From assembly GCA_911728435.2 (NCBI GenBank), contig OU452200.1:27109715-27173714 (forward strand): a stretch of DNA of 64,000 bases, written 5' to 3'. The notes beneath the pieces were generated by a model. The model saw only the letters and a list, made by a program, of their open reading frames with translations, was not told the origin of the DNA and searched no databases. Both the position numbers and the translations under genes were made by a program. Position 1 is the first letter of the stretch; each line of letters begins with the position of its first letter. This document shows, in pieces, positions 23,891-36,839 of this stretch. The DNA comes from Apoderus coryli (Eukaryota > Arthropoda > Insecta > Coleoptera > Attelabidae).

Positions 23891-24024
23891 CGTGCTAATG
23901 TAAGACTACCCTTATAAATGTAGGAACCAATAAACTGTCCTCTAAAAATACAGAGCTAAACATTAAAACTGTATCCGCCTTGAATTTGTGGATTTTCCAA
24001 AGTCTTATTGTAAGTTTTATATAT

Positions 24025-25490
24025 AATAATAATAATAATACTCTTTATTCATAAGGTACAGCAAAGGTACATGCGTCAAGAATTTAAGCAAATTACATAC
24101 TCTTATAAAAACAGAATTGTATAAAAGACACATATTGTAAAATTACATTACAGAATCAAGCACGAATTCAATAAATTGTATAAAAGACACACATAAAATT
24201 AAAATTAAAATTAAATTACAGAGTCAAGCACGAATTGAAAAATTAAAATTAAATTACAGAGTTAAGCATGAATTGAACAATCAAAATATTCACTCAATGA
24301 ATAAAAGCTGTTATCCAACAGCCAATTTCTGACTTCAGTTTTAAATTTACTGGTGGATTTTATTAATTTCAAGCGCAGAGGCAAATTATTGAAAATTTTT
24401 ATAGGTATTACATAAGAACTATTCGCTGAAAGGGAGAGTGTGAATATACATAAAAAACACATTCTAAAATATAAATTGCTATTACTGTTAATATTCTCAG
24501 ATTGACGACAGGAGTATCTTGCTGGTTTAAATGTCATCGTTCTAATGATCCTCTTTTGTAATAAAAGTATTTCATCTATGCCTCGTGAGTTACCCCACAA
24601 CAAAATAGCATAACATAAAACAGACTGAATATTAGCAAAATAGAACGAACGCAACACATCGACGGAAACAAAGCTTCTCATCGTCCAGATTAAAAAGGAA
24701 AACCTGCAAAGTTTGCCCGAAATAACCTCGATTTGCTTATACCAATTTAACTGTGAGTCAATCTCCACGCCTAAGAATCTTACACAGGATTTTTGTACAA
24801 GCCGATGATCGCCATTCCCAACTCTAACGCTATAGTCCACCTCTCTAGCCGAGAAGTGTATATGGTTTGTCTTCCCCAAATTCAGCACCAAACCATTTGT
24901 ATTACAATAACCTCGCATCTGCTCCAAACAGTCATGTACCTTTGATCTTAGATCCCCAACATTATTAGCAGATAATATCGCTGAGGTATCGTCTGCAAAA
25001 AGCGTTATGTGTTATGTGGAGTATGTATCTGGATATGTCGGAAATGAGCAATATGAATATCAGGGGTTCCAACGTACTGCCCTGCGGAACACCGACATCT
25101 AACTCCAGAATTGATGATTCGACAGTTTTACCGCGACGGTTGAGACTCACCGTTTGTTTTCTAGATGTAAGATAAGATGCTAACCGTTGCAAAGGTGTTC
25201 CCCTAACACCAAAACTATGAAATTTGGATAAAATTGTCTGTTGATCTACCGTCTCAAAAGCTCGTGTATAATCAAAGAATAAACCCGAACACTTAAGCCT
25301 TTCCTCCAATGTCGTCAATACGCCACCGACGAACTGAATAATAGCATCCTGGGTAGATAAACCCTGCCTAAAACCAAATTGGTTTTCACCAATGATGTTG
25401 TATTTGTTTACAAATTGGACAAGTCGTCGGTAGTACGCATTTTCAAAAACCTTTGAAAAAACTGACAACACAAATATCTGATATAAATAC
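24025..25490 (-). mobile_element. 5'-truncated non-LTR retrotransposon
   Basis: Transcribed on minus. The 3' end is AATAAAGAG followed by (TAT)n at 24025-24050, and the 5' end is cut inside the RT fingers at about 25490. The RT reading includes ENQFGFRQGLSTQDAIIQFV, then LFFDYTRAFETVDQQ, then VGVPQGSTLEPLIF. A frameshift near 25010 separates this from LFADDTSAILSAN (catalytic ADD) and from the thumb/C-terminus (24927-24262). The C-terminus includes CVRFLGVEIDSQLNWYKQI, LRSFYFANIQSVLCYAILLW and FKTEVRNWLLDNSFYSLSEY. Jockey/CR1-like. Inactive because of truncation and the frameshift. Confidence 0.87.
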
Positions 25491-25534
25491 CAGCGTTCCT
25501 AATTCACGCATCATTAGTTATATAATATGATGCT

Positions 25535-25931
25535 ATGGACTTCGGTATTCAGCACAGTTTCACCATTGTTTGTGAACTTAGGTCACCGTATACTACTTTG
25601 TTTTTGAGAATTCGCAAAGGGATATCTGAAATCAATTGCATTTTACGTACTAAAACATTGGGTTGGTTTTGGATAACTTCTAAGACAGTCAATTCTTCAA
25701 CTTCTTTTTGCATATTTCCAACTTCATATACCTTTGTTGTTGTTTTTGAAATGACCCATAGGTGAGTAGGTTTTTCTGCAGTCTAGAAAACATGTATCTA
25801 AAAGGGTATCTTCTAACATTATAAAGATTTCTGACAGCCTGTACATCTACATGTAATTCCCAACAACATTTTGAGATAACAACTTTTTCATAATTTTCGT
25901 ATATACTAAAGAAACAAGAAAATCTTTTCAT
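25535..25931 (-). pseudogene. mariner transposase N-terminal relic
   Basis: The minus strand reads AVRNLYNVRRYPFRYMFSRL, QKNLLTYGSFQKQQ and, after a stop, EELTVLEVIQNQPNVLVRKM, QLISDIPLRILKNK. These correspond to the DUF4817 HTH (R-Y-P-x-R-x-x-x-F-x-RL-x-x-x-L-x-x-x-GSF) and the following helix-turn-helix. No TIR was found. Confidence 0.65.
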
Positions 25932-26784
25932 ATATTATGCTATATATTCAAACTATTGTGTGCCAGTAAGGCTATCCAGATTGGCGAAATTTGTTTAATT
26001 ACGGCATTGTAAATTTACCATTTTCATCTAAAATAATTAGAAAATAGAAATAAAAATATTAATAGAAAAGCAAAAATATAATAGCAAAACATACCAGTTG
26101 GTCGATAGAAAAAATAAAATTATGTCATAACATCAAAACTAATTTTTTACAATAAATGCTAAAAACTTTATTGGATTCCTCTTAGAAAAGTGTATAAATT
26201 GTGTTTCAAGAAGCCAAAAATACTCATAAATAGAGAAGCTACGGAGTGTGTCAAAAATGGACAAAATTGAAAACCATCTTCTGCATTCAGTATTTCACAA
26301 AATTCGAGCTTGGCGCTGTAGATCATTATTATAGGTGTTTCCTACCAAAATTGTATATCCTTGTGCATAAAGCCGCCGTAATTCGAATCGGCTCACATAC
26401 AATTTGCCTAATATTATGGTACTCTATACACTCGTTAAGCGAAACGGTATTCTGATATTCAGTCTACTAAAATGATTATATATCCCATCTCCTCCACAAA
26501 TCCACCCGTATTAAAAAATCAATAATAGACCACAATAATTAATATTTCCAGGTACTCTTAAACATATTTATTTGGAGAAGAGTATAATCTAATTACTCTT
26601 CGTATTGGAATTTTCTTAGACTTCTAGTACTTATATTGTTGGTTTGTGTTTCTTGGGTTGAAGTCTGTATAATCAAACAGGAGTTGTCGTTCTACTGTTT
26701 AAAAATGTTTTTATATGAGACGGTTCGGCTGAGATTCAAGCCTTTTTCAATCTTCATCATGATATCATGACCATAACTGTGTTC

Positions 26785-27835
26785 GATGTTTCTATGACCA
26801 AAAATAAGACAAACATCATTTATGCCAAATTTCGAAAAATGTCTCCTTATGAAATTGTGACCATTTTGAATATTATAATGAAGTAATTTTCGAAAATAAA
26901 ATCAAATGTTCAAATTCAAATTATTTGTTAACTAAACACATAATAAAACAAACACATTTTAATTTACAAAGGCAAGTGTTCGAAATTCTCACTATTTTAT
27001 TCAATAATTGTTTTCTACACGGCCTATTGCTTCGTTTGTAATTTGTGCTAAAGCTCCATAAATGCGAATACCATCTTCACTGTTGGGTAGGACATGGTAA
27101 ACCGTATTTTTCAGATAACCGCAAAGCCAAAAGTCTATTGGGTTGCGATCCGGAGACCTAGGAGGCCAAGAAATAGGTCCTCCACGATCGATCCAGTGGT
27201 TCAGAAAACGTCGATTTAATATCTCTCAAACATTTCGAGAATAACGGGCAGGTGCACCATCATGTTGAAATAAAATATTTGGCCGCTGTACTAAAGGAAC
27301 TTCTTCCAGAAGAGTTGGTAATCTGTTATCGCAAAAATTGGCATAGTTTTCGGCGTTTGGTATCCTAGGTAGAAACTGTGGTTCTATTATCCTATTTCCC
27401 AACAGACAAAGCCACACATTTAAGCTCCAGCGTGCTTGCTTATGTGATTCTCTAATTTGGTGCTGATTTTCGTAATTCCAACAATGCAAGTTGTGCTGAT
27501 TGAACACTCCTTGCTGGTGTCTTCATTTGCGTCCAGACAATTTAAAAAAAATCTACAAAATCATAAGCGCAACTCAGTATCCCCAGGATACAATTCTTGA
27601 ATCGGCTTTATATGATAAAGATGCAGTTTTCTCTTTGCATGAATCTGTTTTTATCAAGGATGACCAGATTTAAATTATTAATTCCAACTGAAAGATTTGT
27701 CTAATTTCAATATTCAAAATGGGCATAATTTCATAAGGAAACATTTTTCGAAATTTTGACATAAGTGATTTTCGTCTTACTTTGGGTCGTAGATTTTACC
27801 GCCAAAGGGTGGGGAATGTTTTTTGGGAGACCCTG
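26785..27835 (-). mobile_element. mariner-like element, partly deleted
   Basis: Right end GGGAGACCCTG followed by TA (27836-27837). The right arm (27700-27835) recurs inverted at about 26790-26880: ATTTCATAAGGANACATTTT, CGAAATTT and GTCTTA blocks. The outer ~35 bp of the left end are missing. It contains the C-terminal half of a transposase on the minus strand. Confidence 0.75.
27005..27507 (-). pseudogene. mariner transposase, catalytic half with stop codons
   Basis: Minus reading: ARWSLNVWLCLLGNRIIEPQ, YANFCDNRLPTLLEEVPL, NILFQHDGAPARYSRNV, one stop, then WIDRGGPISWPPRSPDRNPI, DFWLCGYLKNTVYHV. The second and third catalytic Asp (QHDG, and PIDF) are separated by 41 residues, as in the intact copy at 39508-40620. 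The N-terminus and first Asp block are absent. Confidence 0.8.
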
Positions 27836-27910
27836 TATATGTTCTAATTACTTATAGAATTTTATTTCATCAAAATATATTTCCCAGTCCTAAAGTCATG
27901 TAACACTTAC

Positions 27911-28089
27911 ATTTATGTTTCTCCCAGGATCGTTTTCTATTAGTTGTCTGGCGAGATCTTTACACGATTTTCTTGATGCTGCAGGTACTTTTGAATCGTC
28001 TTCCCAGTACCTTGATGGAGAATGTCCGTATAGTGCAGCTGGCGTAGCGTGAGTGATGCGCGTATTTGTAACAATACCAGTGGCTTTCC
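27911..28089 (-). CDS. alkaline phosphatase exon (TR-x-x-HATP region)
   Basis: An exon of 179 nt. The acceptor is TTTTTTTGTAG after a long pyrimidine tract and the donor is AAT|GTAAGT. Translation reads GKATGIVTNTRITHATPAAL, then YGHSPSRYWEDDSKVP, then CKDLARQLIENDPGRNIN. This matches the family block G-K-x-x-G-x-V-T-T-x-R-x-x-H-A-[ST]-P, whose histidine lies near the Mg site, and the following block with VPA and DIA-x-QL. The phase-0 end joins directly to VLLGGGRR in the next exon. Confidence 0.92.
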
Positions 28090-28242
28090 CTACAAAAAAA
28101 AAAAAAAACATTAAAATGGTTTATAATTAACTAAGCAAAAACATTGTAGGGAGTTAATTGAAAAGATACTGTCTTAGGTGGAGTTAGATAGTATTAGCTT
28201 AAATTGGAGTTTGACATTGAGCCAAACGAATTCATCATCCTC

Positions 28243-29205
28243 TAAATAATAATAATATAATAATAAGGGCCTTTATTGAGGATACAAAAAAAAAAACAAA
28301 TAGGTATAAATATAACAAAACTCGTGTGATTTTTTTTACATTTTCCCAAGTTTATATCCCCAAAGGGTGAGATTCACTGCTGACTACTAGGTAGCCGCCT
28401 GTTCAGCTAACCCAAATAATCCTAACCTAACTTAATCTAGAATTTTAAATATGTACTTCCAGATTATACAATAATTATCACACACTTCTTTGGATATTAA
28501 ATAAATACTTAGATAAACTCTTCTTGAAGTGCCCAATACTTTTAGATTTCCAGATATCAATTGGCCAATCATTTACAATGCGAGTGCTGTTATACGAATA
28601 TGACCTCTTAAACAATTCATTGGAATGAGTTGGTGGAGTCACTGTTTCCTTAAACCTAATGGTAATATTGTGCCCATCAGTGTGAAACTTGATTTTGGCG
28701 AACAAATATGGAAGCGTTTTGTTATGTAAAACGCTAAAATAAAGACAAGCAATGTGTAAGTGACGGCGATTCTTCATACTCAACCATCTCACCTCCTCCA
28801 GCCTTCCACTTAAGCGATTATACTTCCTTATCTCAAATACAAGACGCAGACAGCTGTTCTGTAATTTCTGTATTCTACCACAATCAATACATGTAAGGCC
28901 AGAATTACAGAGGGAATCACAAAAATTAAAATGCGATAAAACTGGGATTCACATAAGGCAATTTTTGTGCGTCTAGTTAAAAGATGGCGATTGTGGTAGA
29001 TTGACCTCAAATTCATATATGCCTTTTTGAGGCAATGGTTAACATGTGCAGTGAAACGCAGATTTGGTCGATTTATACTACCAAGTTTCGAACACAGTCC
29101 TTGAATTCAACCACTTTATTTTGAATTTTTATATGATTGGACTGATCTGATAGAAATGTACCCGTGTTACTCTTATTACAAAACACAATTGCTACCGATT
29201 TACTT
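28243..29205 (-). mobile_element. 5'-truncated non-LTR retrotransposon relic
   Basis: The 3' tail (TTA)n with TATTATTATT lies at 28243-28268. The minus coding remains are SVAIVFCNKSNTGTF near 29195, then KKAYMNLRSIYHNRHLL, then RWLSMKNRRHLHIACLYFSV and VNDWPIDIWKSKSIGHFKKS (28792-28478). These are RT thumb and C-terminal blocks. Stops and a frameshift make it inactive. Confidence 0.8.
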
Positions 29206-31558
29206 AATTATATATTAGATGATTAAATGTTATATTATAATTAAATTTATCTATATTTAAAAAGGTGGACTAAGTACATTTATTAAAAAAAAAAAAACAA
29301 TATTATATAATATTTAGTATATCTAAAAGAAGACAATGATAATTATAGCAAACATTTGTATTTTGTCTTCATGAAGTTTTTATGCTTTGTTAACTTATGT
29401 TCACTACCCATTTTGAATATAAATAAAAAATTCAAATAACACAAAAAGAAATTGAGTATATACAATAAATGTTTGGCTCTTATTTTATTAAACTTTTTGA
29501 AGAAAACAATGTTTTTAAATAATTTTGTGAAAATTTATTACACCAGACATAACAATTGTTTCACCAACACAGGGGCTATCTCTATATTTTGTAAAATTAT
29601 TTAAAAACATTTCTTGTTTTCTTCAAAATCGTTAAAATTAATTTTCATTAAGTAGAAGTCAAGACCATCCACAATATTATTTTATTGTTTGTACATTAAA
29701 GTTAGGTTATATATTATTTATGTTTGGTATAGATGAAGATGAAGCGTTCGGGGTTTTCACAATTTTGAACAGTAGTAGAACGGTCCGAGAATTTTATCCA
29801 AGGCGCAACCAGTTCGGCGCAGTTCTCAAACAGTTTGTCCTAGAACGGTTCTAATTTCCAAACCCGAATAAAGCTGACTTATTTAATTTCGAAAAGTGTC
29901 TTTCTTGTAAATAAAAGTATCACTATAGAAGTTGATTTCTGCCATATATAAATTAGAAAACGATATGTCATTTGCGTCGCAAGCAAATCATATTTCTGTT
30001 TGGCAAATAATAGAGGCATATGTAGATACAAAAGTTTATTTGCGACAATTGCCCTTGAGTGTATAATCTTAATAATTCCCGTTTACATGACTTTCGACTT
30101 TTTTTTTTGTGTTAACATCAATTGGATAATCAAGGGTTTATCAGCAGTTAAACAAATACAAAAACAAATTTTTTTAGAAAATAACATAATTCCAAAACCA
30201 ATTTTTAAAAGACATTTTTTCTCATTCAATATGTTAATCATAACAGAATTTTCTAAAACAAATTCCTCTACCAAGACACAATAATTTGGATATAAAATAC
30301 TGTGTTTAAGCAAAATAATAATAGCGTTTTTCTGAAATATCAGGAAAACTTTTGATAAATTGGCATTGATAAAGTTTTACATTTCCTATGCTCAAAGTTT
30401 CACATTTATTGATATTTATAATTGATGATGGATATAAAAATATAAATCTAATGCATCTAGAAGAAAAACAAAAGTTCGGTTGATTGATTAATAAGTCGAG
30501 TGACGCTAATGTACAGCTCACAATTTTTCATAATTATTAGATATTGTTTAAAACTAATACATCTTCGAAAAAATATTATATTATCCCATTTATTCGTGTT
30601 AAATTCTATGATAAAATTTTTGTTATTTATCTGGTGTCCGCGAACTCATTTGCTTCGTCAAAAGTTTGATTTCTCACAATTATTGTTAAAAACGGCTCTA
30701 AGAATTTTAGCCAGATTTGGTTACAATATACTATTGGACATGGTAAGGATTTCATACATCGTATATAGGTATATAGGAATTTTTTTAGTTCCGATATTTT
30801 TTTAGTAGGTGCATTTTTAGAAATGTAATGTAATACAATTATTCCATCTCTTTAGAGTAAATAATTGTAACAAAAAAAAACTATATTCACTAGGGAAAAG
30901 ACTAGGTTTCATTGCTTAAGTTTTACTCAAAATATTATATTTTCACAATATTTATTTTGATGCTTGAAGGAGCGCAAACAGTTTGGGAACAAATAATGCA
31001 ACACTTACACTTTGCAATGCATTTGAAAAATTTATCTAATTTCACGCATTAATAATATCATCAAAAACCTTTAATAATATGTCTTTTTAATGTGGCTGCC
31101 AATTCCAAGAATTTAACTACGATATCGTTGACATGTAGTTGATAATGGCTATATATGTGAAAGTAAATTTGTCGAACAGTTATCAGGTAATTTGTAATAC
31201 GTTTCAGATTTTGCACTAATTTCCTTTTTTAAATATCAATTCGACACTTTAGCAGAGTTAACCATGGTATGCAAAGTGTTCAACTATAATCTCTGTATCT
31301 TGGACCATTATTTGAGTAAAACTGTTCAGTTTAGGAGAATAATCTGGAGTGGCCTATTTGTCGTACCTATTTTGTATTTATAGAATTTAGTGCGAATGAA
31401 ACCAATATGCAAAACTTTACTTTGAATATTATATCAAATTACGAAATAACAAAAACTGATACATTTTTCAAAAACACAACTAAATCCGATAAAAGAAACG
31501 GTACATTTGTCGTGATTCCATTATAATCAATTATCAAACTATCATATCACTTTGGTTC
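29206..31558. other. intronic stretch, no gene recognised
   Basis: Very AT-rich. Short overlapping ORFs on both strands are low-complexity (Lys/Ile/Phe-rich) and match no family I know. No TIR or RNA gene seen. Confidence 0.5.
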
Positions 31559-32574
31559 AATTTATCAAGTTTTCTTGGGTATTGGGACTAAATGAAACTC
31601 AGTAATTCTGAATTTTAAATTATATTGCAACGTTTCGTGCAATATGTGCACACCATCAGGCTAAAAAAAACATAAAACCTCAATAAACTAAAAGTTATAT
31701 AAATAAAAATGAACATTCAACAAAAGGACAATGACCAAACAGACTAACATAACATTTAAAAAAAAAATTAGATTACAGTGACACAGAGTCTAATACCTAC
31801 CATAGAAAATCTGGTCAAATTCCCTAAAAATATTTTTAACATTGTTTGCGAACCTATAACAGCTAAATAAAACAAAATATAATGAAATTAATACCTACAG
31901 TGTCAATGAGAGATGGGAATTCTCTCACCACACTGATTATAAAAAAAAAAAAAAAGGTAAGTAGAAAAATAGATATTTTAAAAGAACGAAAGTAACTCAT
32001 AGGCGTAGGTCAACTATTTTGTTATGTTTTAATTAAGTTAGTGTAAATGACACTCAAACCGTTAATGTCTCTGAGTATTAATGGCATCAGGCTCCTTATT
32101 AATGTACACCATTTCCTTGAAGAGTCTCGATCTTTCTTTGCTTCAATGCCCAATATCACATAGTTTTCAAAATCAAATAAGTTTTTTTTATAATCAGTGT
32201 GGTGAGAGAATTCCTCCCATCTCTCATTGACACTGTAGGTATTAATTTCATTATATTTTGTTTTATTTTGCTGTTATAGGTTCGCAAACAATGTTAAAAA
32301 TATTTTTAGGGAATTTGACCAGATTTTCTATGGTAGGTATTAGACTCTGTGTCACTGTAATCTATTTTTTTTTTTAATGTTATGTTAGTCTATTTGGTCA
32401 TCATCCTTTTGTTGAATGTTTATTTTTATTTATATAACTTTTAGTTTATTGAGGTTTTATGTTTTTTTTTAGCCTGATGATGTGCACATATTGCACGAAT
32501 CGTTGCAATAGAATTTGAAATTCAGAATTACTGAGTTTCATTTAGTCCCAATACCCAAGAAAACTTGATAAATT
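31559..32574. repeat. fold-back element with ~395-bp inverted arms
   Basis: The left arm 31559-31955 (from AATTTATCAAGTTTTCTTGG) and right arm 32182-32574 are inverted copies with scattered differences. The arms meet a 225-bp unique centre at poly(A)/poly(T) runs. A 13-bp string ATTCCATTATAAT occurs at 31515-31527 and again at 32572-32584. It may be a target duplication, but 31 bp separate it from the left arm. Each arm carries a hammerhead-like core (31625-31660 minus; 32473-32508 plus). No ORF. Confidence 0.85.
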
Positions 32575-32988
32575 CCATTATAATTTTCGACACAAATATT
32601 CTGAAAAAAAGTGTGAATTCTTATGTGAAAACTTCTGATTTTAATAAAAAAAAACAGGTTGTTTCTAAAATCAAGCTTTAGTGGAATTTAAACATGCATA
32701 ATGGTAGCAAATTTTAATGTTATGCAGTTATTAACATGCACAAAGTTTACTTTAAGTATTTCTCCAAGCTGCTCATAATTTATCACACGATAATTATAAT
32801 AAATTAGTTTACACAAGAGAATGAGATAATAATTTTATATTATATCCGCCATTTTACAAAACATTATTCTGAAAATTATTTTATGGTGTTGTTTCAAATA
32901 TACAGCAATACGTTACTATGCGATGTTTTTGCAAATGAATTATGTATGTTTTTAAACATACAGATATAAAGTATGTATGAGTAATATA

Positions 32989-34010
32989 CAGTGTGTCCCA
33001 GGATAGATGTAACAAGAGGTGTGTAGGACAAAAATTTTTTGAATTTTGGAATGACATTTGGTGAATTGTTTTAAAACTCAGGTACCCAAAAAATGAGTTT
33101 AATCCGAGTTGTACAGGGTGTTTTATAAACAAATTTAAAAATCATCATCAATGAAGTGTCTTTATTTTACAATATACGCCAAAATTTTACTAACAAAAGT
33201 TGTTTAGAATGCAATTTTATATCCCAGTACCAAATTTCAGGAATATGAAAGCATATTTTTGGAAAAAATATTTTTTTCCAATAATTAGTATTTTAATATG
33301 AATCATAATATGACAAACACTGCATAAATAGTATAACAAATAATAAATATTACATTTAATTAAAATTAGTTAGAGAGCTTTGGAAAAAAAAAACAGTAGG
33401 TTATTTATTATTTACATTATTTGTGTCAAACGTTGTCATTTCTATTTCAAATTGATTAACGCAGAACGCTCAGAACCAACGATAAAATATTTGAGTGAAA
33501 ATAATACTTACATTGTCTCAAAAAATTTATATTGTCCAATGCTATGGAATTGGTGAAAACTCGTTAAGAGAAGTAATAAGGCTATTTTATATAAAATTCC
33601 CAGATAGTATTGTGTCGCGTACCGCGGTTATGAGAATCATTAATAAGTTTTTGGCTACTGGTAGTGTTCTAAACTTGAAGAGAGAAAAAAAAGTTATACC
33701 AGACGATGTCGGGGTTATTATAGCTGAGGCCTCCATTACTGAAAATCCTAAGATGCCACTCAGAAAGAGATCAGGTATGGTTAATATTAGCAAGTCCCAG
33801 CTTCAACGATTTTACAAAGCAAAAAAAATTATGGCCTATAAAGCTATTCATAAACACACACTTGATGAAGGAGATCATGGTCGTAGGTTGGATTTTTGTT
33901 TAACCATTGGAGAAAAAGTTATGGAAGAGAGATATTTTCATCATTTTAGAAATTGTATAATAAAGATAAATATGTCTAAACATGCTTTTATGGAAATGTA
34001 TTAAAATATA
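32989..34010 (+). mobile_element. mariner-like element, 5' half only
   Basis: The left end CAGTGTGTCCCAGGATAGA follows TA (32987-32988). About 500 bp of non-coding leader precede a transposase fragment. No matching right TIR was seen beyond 34010, so the 3' half is lost. Confidence 0.65.
33495..34004 (+). pseudogene. mariner transposase N-terminal half, truncated
   Basis: An open frame of 169 codons. LTLSQKIYIVQCYGIGENSL and REVIRLFYIKFP match the DUF4817 HTH, NKFLATGSVLN the linker, and PLRKRSGMVNISKSQLQRF the second HTH. LDEGDHGRRLDFCLTIGEKV matches the L-x-x-x-D-x-x-RR-L-x-FC block before the catalytic core. The frame ends at 34004 before the first catalytic Asp block (F-x-DE), so no activity is possible. 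Confidence 0.78.
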
Positions 34011-35462
34011 GGGCAATATTTCGAATATAAAATTATTATATTTTTTCTTTCAGAAAGCCATGATTTCATCATAAAACTGGCTGGACAATATTTGTTTTAA
34101 ACAGAGTTAGAAAAGTATTTGTTGAAAAGTAGCGACAAATTAGATAGTCTTTAACAAGTAACGATACCGTCACAGAAAGTAAAATTAGTAAATAGACTCT
34201 AGTGAAACCATCAACTTCAAAAGTGTCTGAAGCAAAAACAATGTTTTCCTAAAACACCTAAAATTTTACAAAATTTGCAAAACTAGGCAAAAAAGTGACA
34301 ATGGAAGTGAAGATATAGATCCAGGAGGAGATACTGACAATTTTTATAAGTGGCATCGTATAATGCGAAACTTTGAAACATCAGTTTCAGTATCATCGTA
34401 GTGGACAAAGCGTAACTGCACTGCGTGGTATATGTTTAATTTAAAATATGAATTTATTATAACGTCTGCGGATAGATAAGTTTGGTGACGAATTTCCGTG
34501 TGGAAAGCGTTAAGTAATTGCACACAGAAATCCCGAATAATTTTTAGGCCTTTAACAGCCAAAGGGCTAAAAGAAGAGAGAAAAATGCGAAAAACAATTT
34601 ATCATTTTCCATGTTTTTGAAAAAACTACCATCATTCCAAATATAAAAATAGCTTGTGTTGAAATATTAAGTTTTAGTATAACTGTATTTTTGTTACTAA
34701 ATGGCTCTGCAAAAAATGTTTATTCATTGACGTACTGCATTCATTATATATGTCAACACCACCTAAGAAGCAGAGGAATATTCTATATTGAATTCACTCT
34801 ATATCACTAATTTAGTTAAATAATATCAAATAATAAATACAACGTGCTTTATCAATCTTTAATAATATTTTTTACTTGCTGTGTTTATGACAAGAAAACG
34901 AAACACGCGAAGGAAAATACCGCTGTGCATTGATAAATTGATCCTTTTCCATTGTCTTCGCCTAAATGAAAAATTCTTTGTACCTACCGCTACGTTTAAT
35001 ACAATTTTCTTTATATAGCATCGATCAAAAGCTGTTATTACCGATATTTTTTATCTTGGAGCAGCATTACGTATAATAGCATCTATTACTTATATTTATA
35101 ACAAATAGATATATAAATTAATAAGTTATTAAAATTTTGTTTTTATTTAGGATAAATGAATACCTAAGTAAAATTGCTATATGTATTTATATAATTTTAA
35201 GAGGGCCTTTGAACGAGGCATCTGAGTGTCTAGATTTTGAAAAAACTTTCGATGTAAGAGAACGCGTGAAAGCAAAATTTAACAAAACAATATTCGCTGG
35301 TCCCTTAAGGGTCGCACTTTGACCATCAAAGCATTATTATATAAACATTGTAATTGATCCAATTTTGTGCATATTCACTGCACCATATTTCTATAACTAT
35401 GATTACTGTCTATTTTTAAGATAACGAAAACATATATTACATTAATTTAATATATATCCTAC
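34011..35462. other. intronic stretch, no gene recognised
   Basis: No supportable gene. A low-GC region with interrupted plus-strand readings at 34050-34400 that I cannot assign. Confidence 0.45.
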
Positions 35463-35637
35463 CGGATTCTTGTGCCCAGTCAATTAAAGATGAAACTCGT
35501 GAAGAAAAACTAGAAAAACAGTTTTCAAACCGTCCTCTTGCATCTAGACCCACTGTTTCAAAATTTGTTTTTACGCCGCACATTAGTGCCGTGGCACAGG
35601 CAGACGATTCTCCAATTTGAGCATCCATATTATAGGT
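35463..35637 (-). CDS. alkaline phosphatase exon (catalytic serine)
   Basis: An exon of 175 nt, acceptor TTTTTTCAG|ACC and donor G|GTAGGA. It begins TYNMDAQIGESSACATALMC, matching the family segment TYN-x-D-x-Q-V-P-D-S-A-G-T-A-T-A, so the nucleophilic serine is present. The residue before it is Glu rather than the usual Asp, and the following Ala is Ser. The exon continues CGVKTNFETVGLD and ends SSLIDWAQESG. The last base is the first of a glycine codon completed by the next exon. Confidence 0.93.
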
Positions 35638-36837
35638 CTGAAAAAATATTATAGGAGTAATTAATTGTTAGCCTTAAAGATATTATGTTTACTATATATT
35701 TATTCAACTCTTTGTACTATAATGTATTTATGCCGGTTGCGCAGAAAGTCGACGCTTTGTCGGGATTAAAGACTGGTATGTAAACAAAATTAAAAATTAT
35801 GTTAACAAAAAATAATACATATTATTATTGTGGAAATAGTCTATATTAACGAGGACGGAATATTTTAGGAAATAAAAACAACATCAACTCCACCTTATTC
35901 AATTGAAACGCTCTTTAAATTGTTTCTGACGTGTCGACCATGCTATTCTCGGAGCACTATAATTCAGAACAAAAAACATAACAATACAACAAAAAACCAG
36001 TGAAAAAAACACTTTTACAAGATCAAAAAATACATCAGAGTAAGTACTAGTAAGACATTTTCCTTTTATAAAAACTCTATATACAATTATAATGCGTATA
36101 TTCCCCCTGATTCCCTTCTCTTTTCTCTGTTTGACTTAAAAAAATATATAAATGAGAAATCACATAGAATTATATGAGACAATATGTAGAATTGAAAGAC
36201 AAAATCAGAAAGAAAAAACATAAAGACAAAATCAGGCAATACTTACAAAGACAACAAGTTTTGCTGTCAAAAATAAACAGATATATATTGTAACATAATC
36301 GTTTATATTTATATATTTTATCAGGGTTATATGGGTTAAACTTATATATTGAGATCGAATCGAATATATACATACATTTTTGGCATCACCATCTGAATGA
36401 GACTTGACATTTTGTCATGTCAATCATCATGTCAAATACTATAAAAATTTTATCATTTTTTTATACAGTTCGCATAATTACAAACAATAATTATTATATG
36501 CAATTGATGTTTATAAAAATGTTTTAAATTTTCTTCGCTATATCATAACTATAAATTCAAATGATGACATTGTATAATTAATGAATTCTCTGTTAACAAC
36601 GATTAACCGAACATCCCCAGTCTTTAACCCGCAACACGAGGACTTTACCTTAAAACATCAACCAACAAGTACCCTTTGATTCTTTGTTTTTAAATTGCTA
36701 TTAAACGCAGACGCACATAACCTAGATTGTGACGACGTTAAAATCGACAGATTCGAATAACAAATGTGACAGCTTGTGTCATTTATAAATAATTCTGCCA
36801 GATTTAGTTCAAGTAAATAGTATCTAATCATATTCTA
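35638..36837. other. intronic stretch, nothing recognised
   Basis: AT-rich intron upstream of the catalytic-serine exon. No ORF with a family signature, no inverted repeats noticed. Confidence 0.5.
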
Positions 36838-36839
36838 TA

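Noticed and set aside
26735..26790. GATGAAG...CCGAACCGTC on the minus strand
   Set aside because: The first core block is ATGATGA and GAAA is mutated to GAAC; possibly an old relic but not supportable.
31515..32584. 13-bp ATTCCATTATAAT as a target-site duplication of the fold-back element
   Set aside because: The left copy is separated from the arm by 31 bp, so the boundary does not fit; kept only as an observation.
34050..34400. Possible transposase (pogo-like) C-terminal tail
   Set aside because: Only scattered Ser/Asp-rich readings with several stops; no diagnostic motif.
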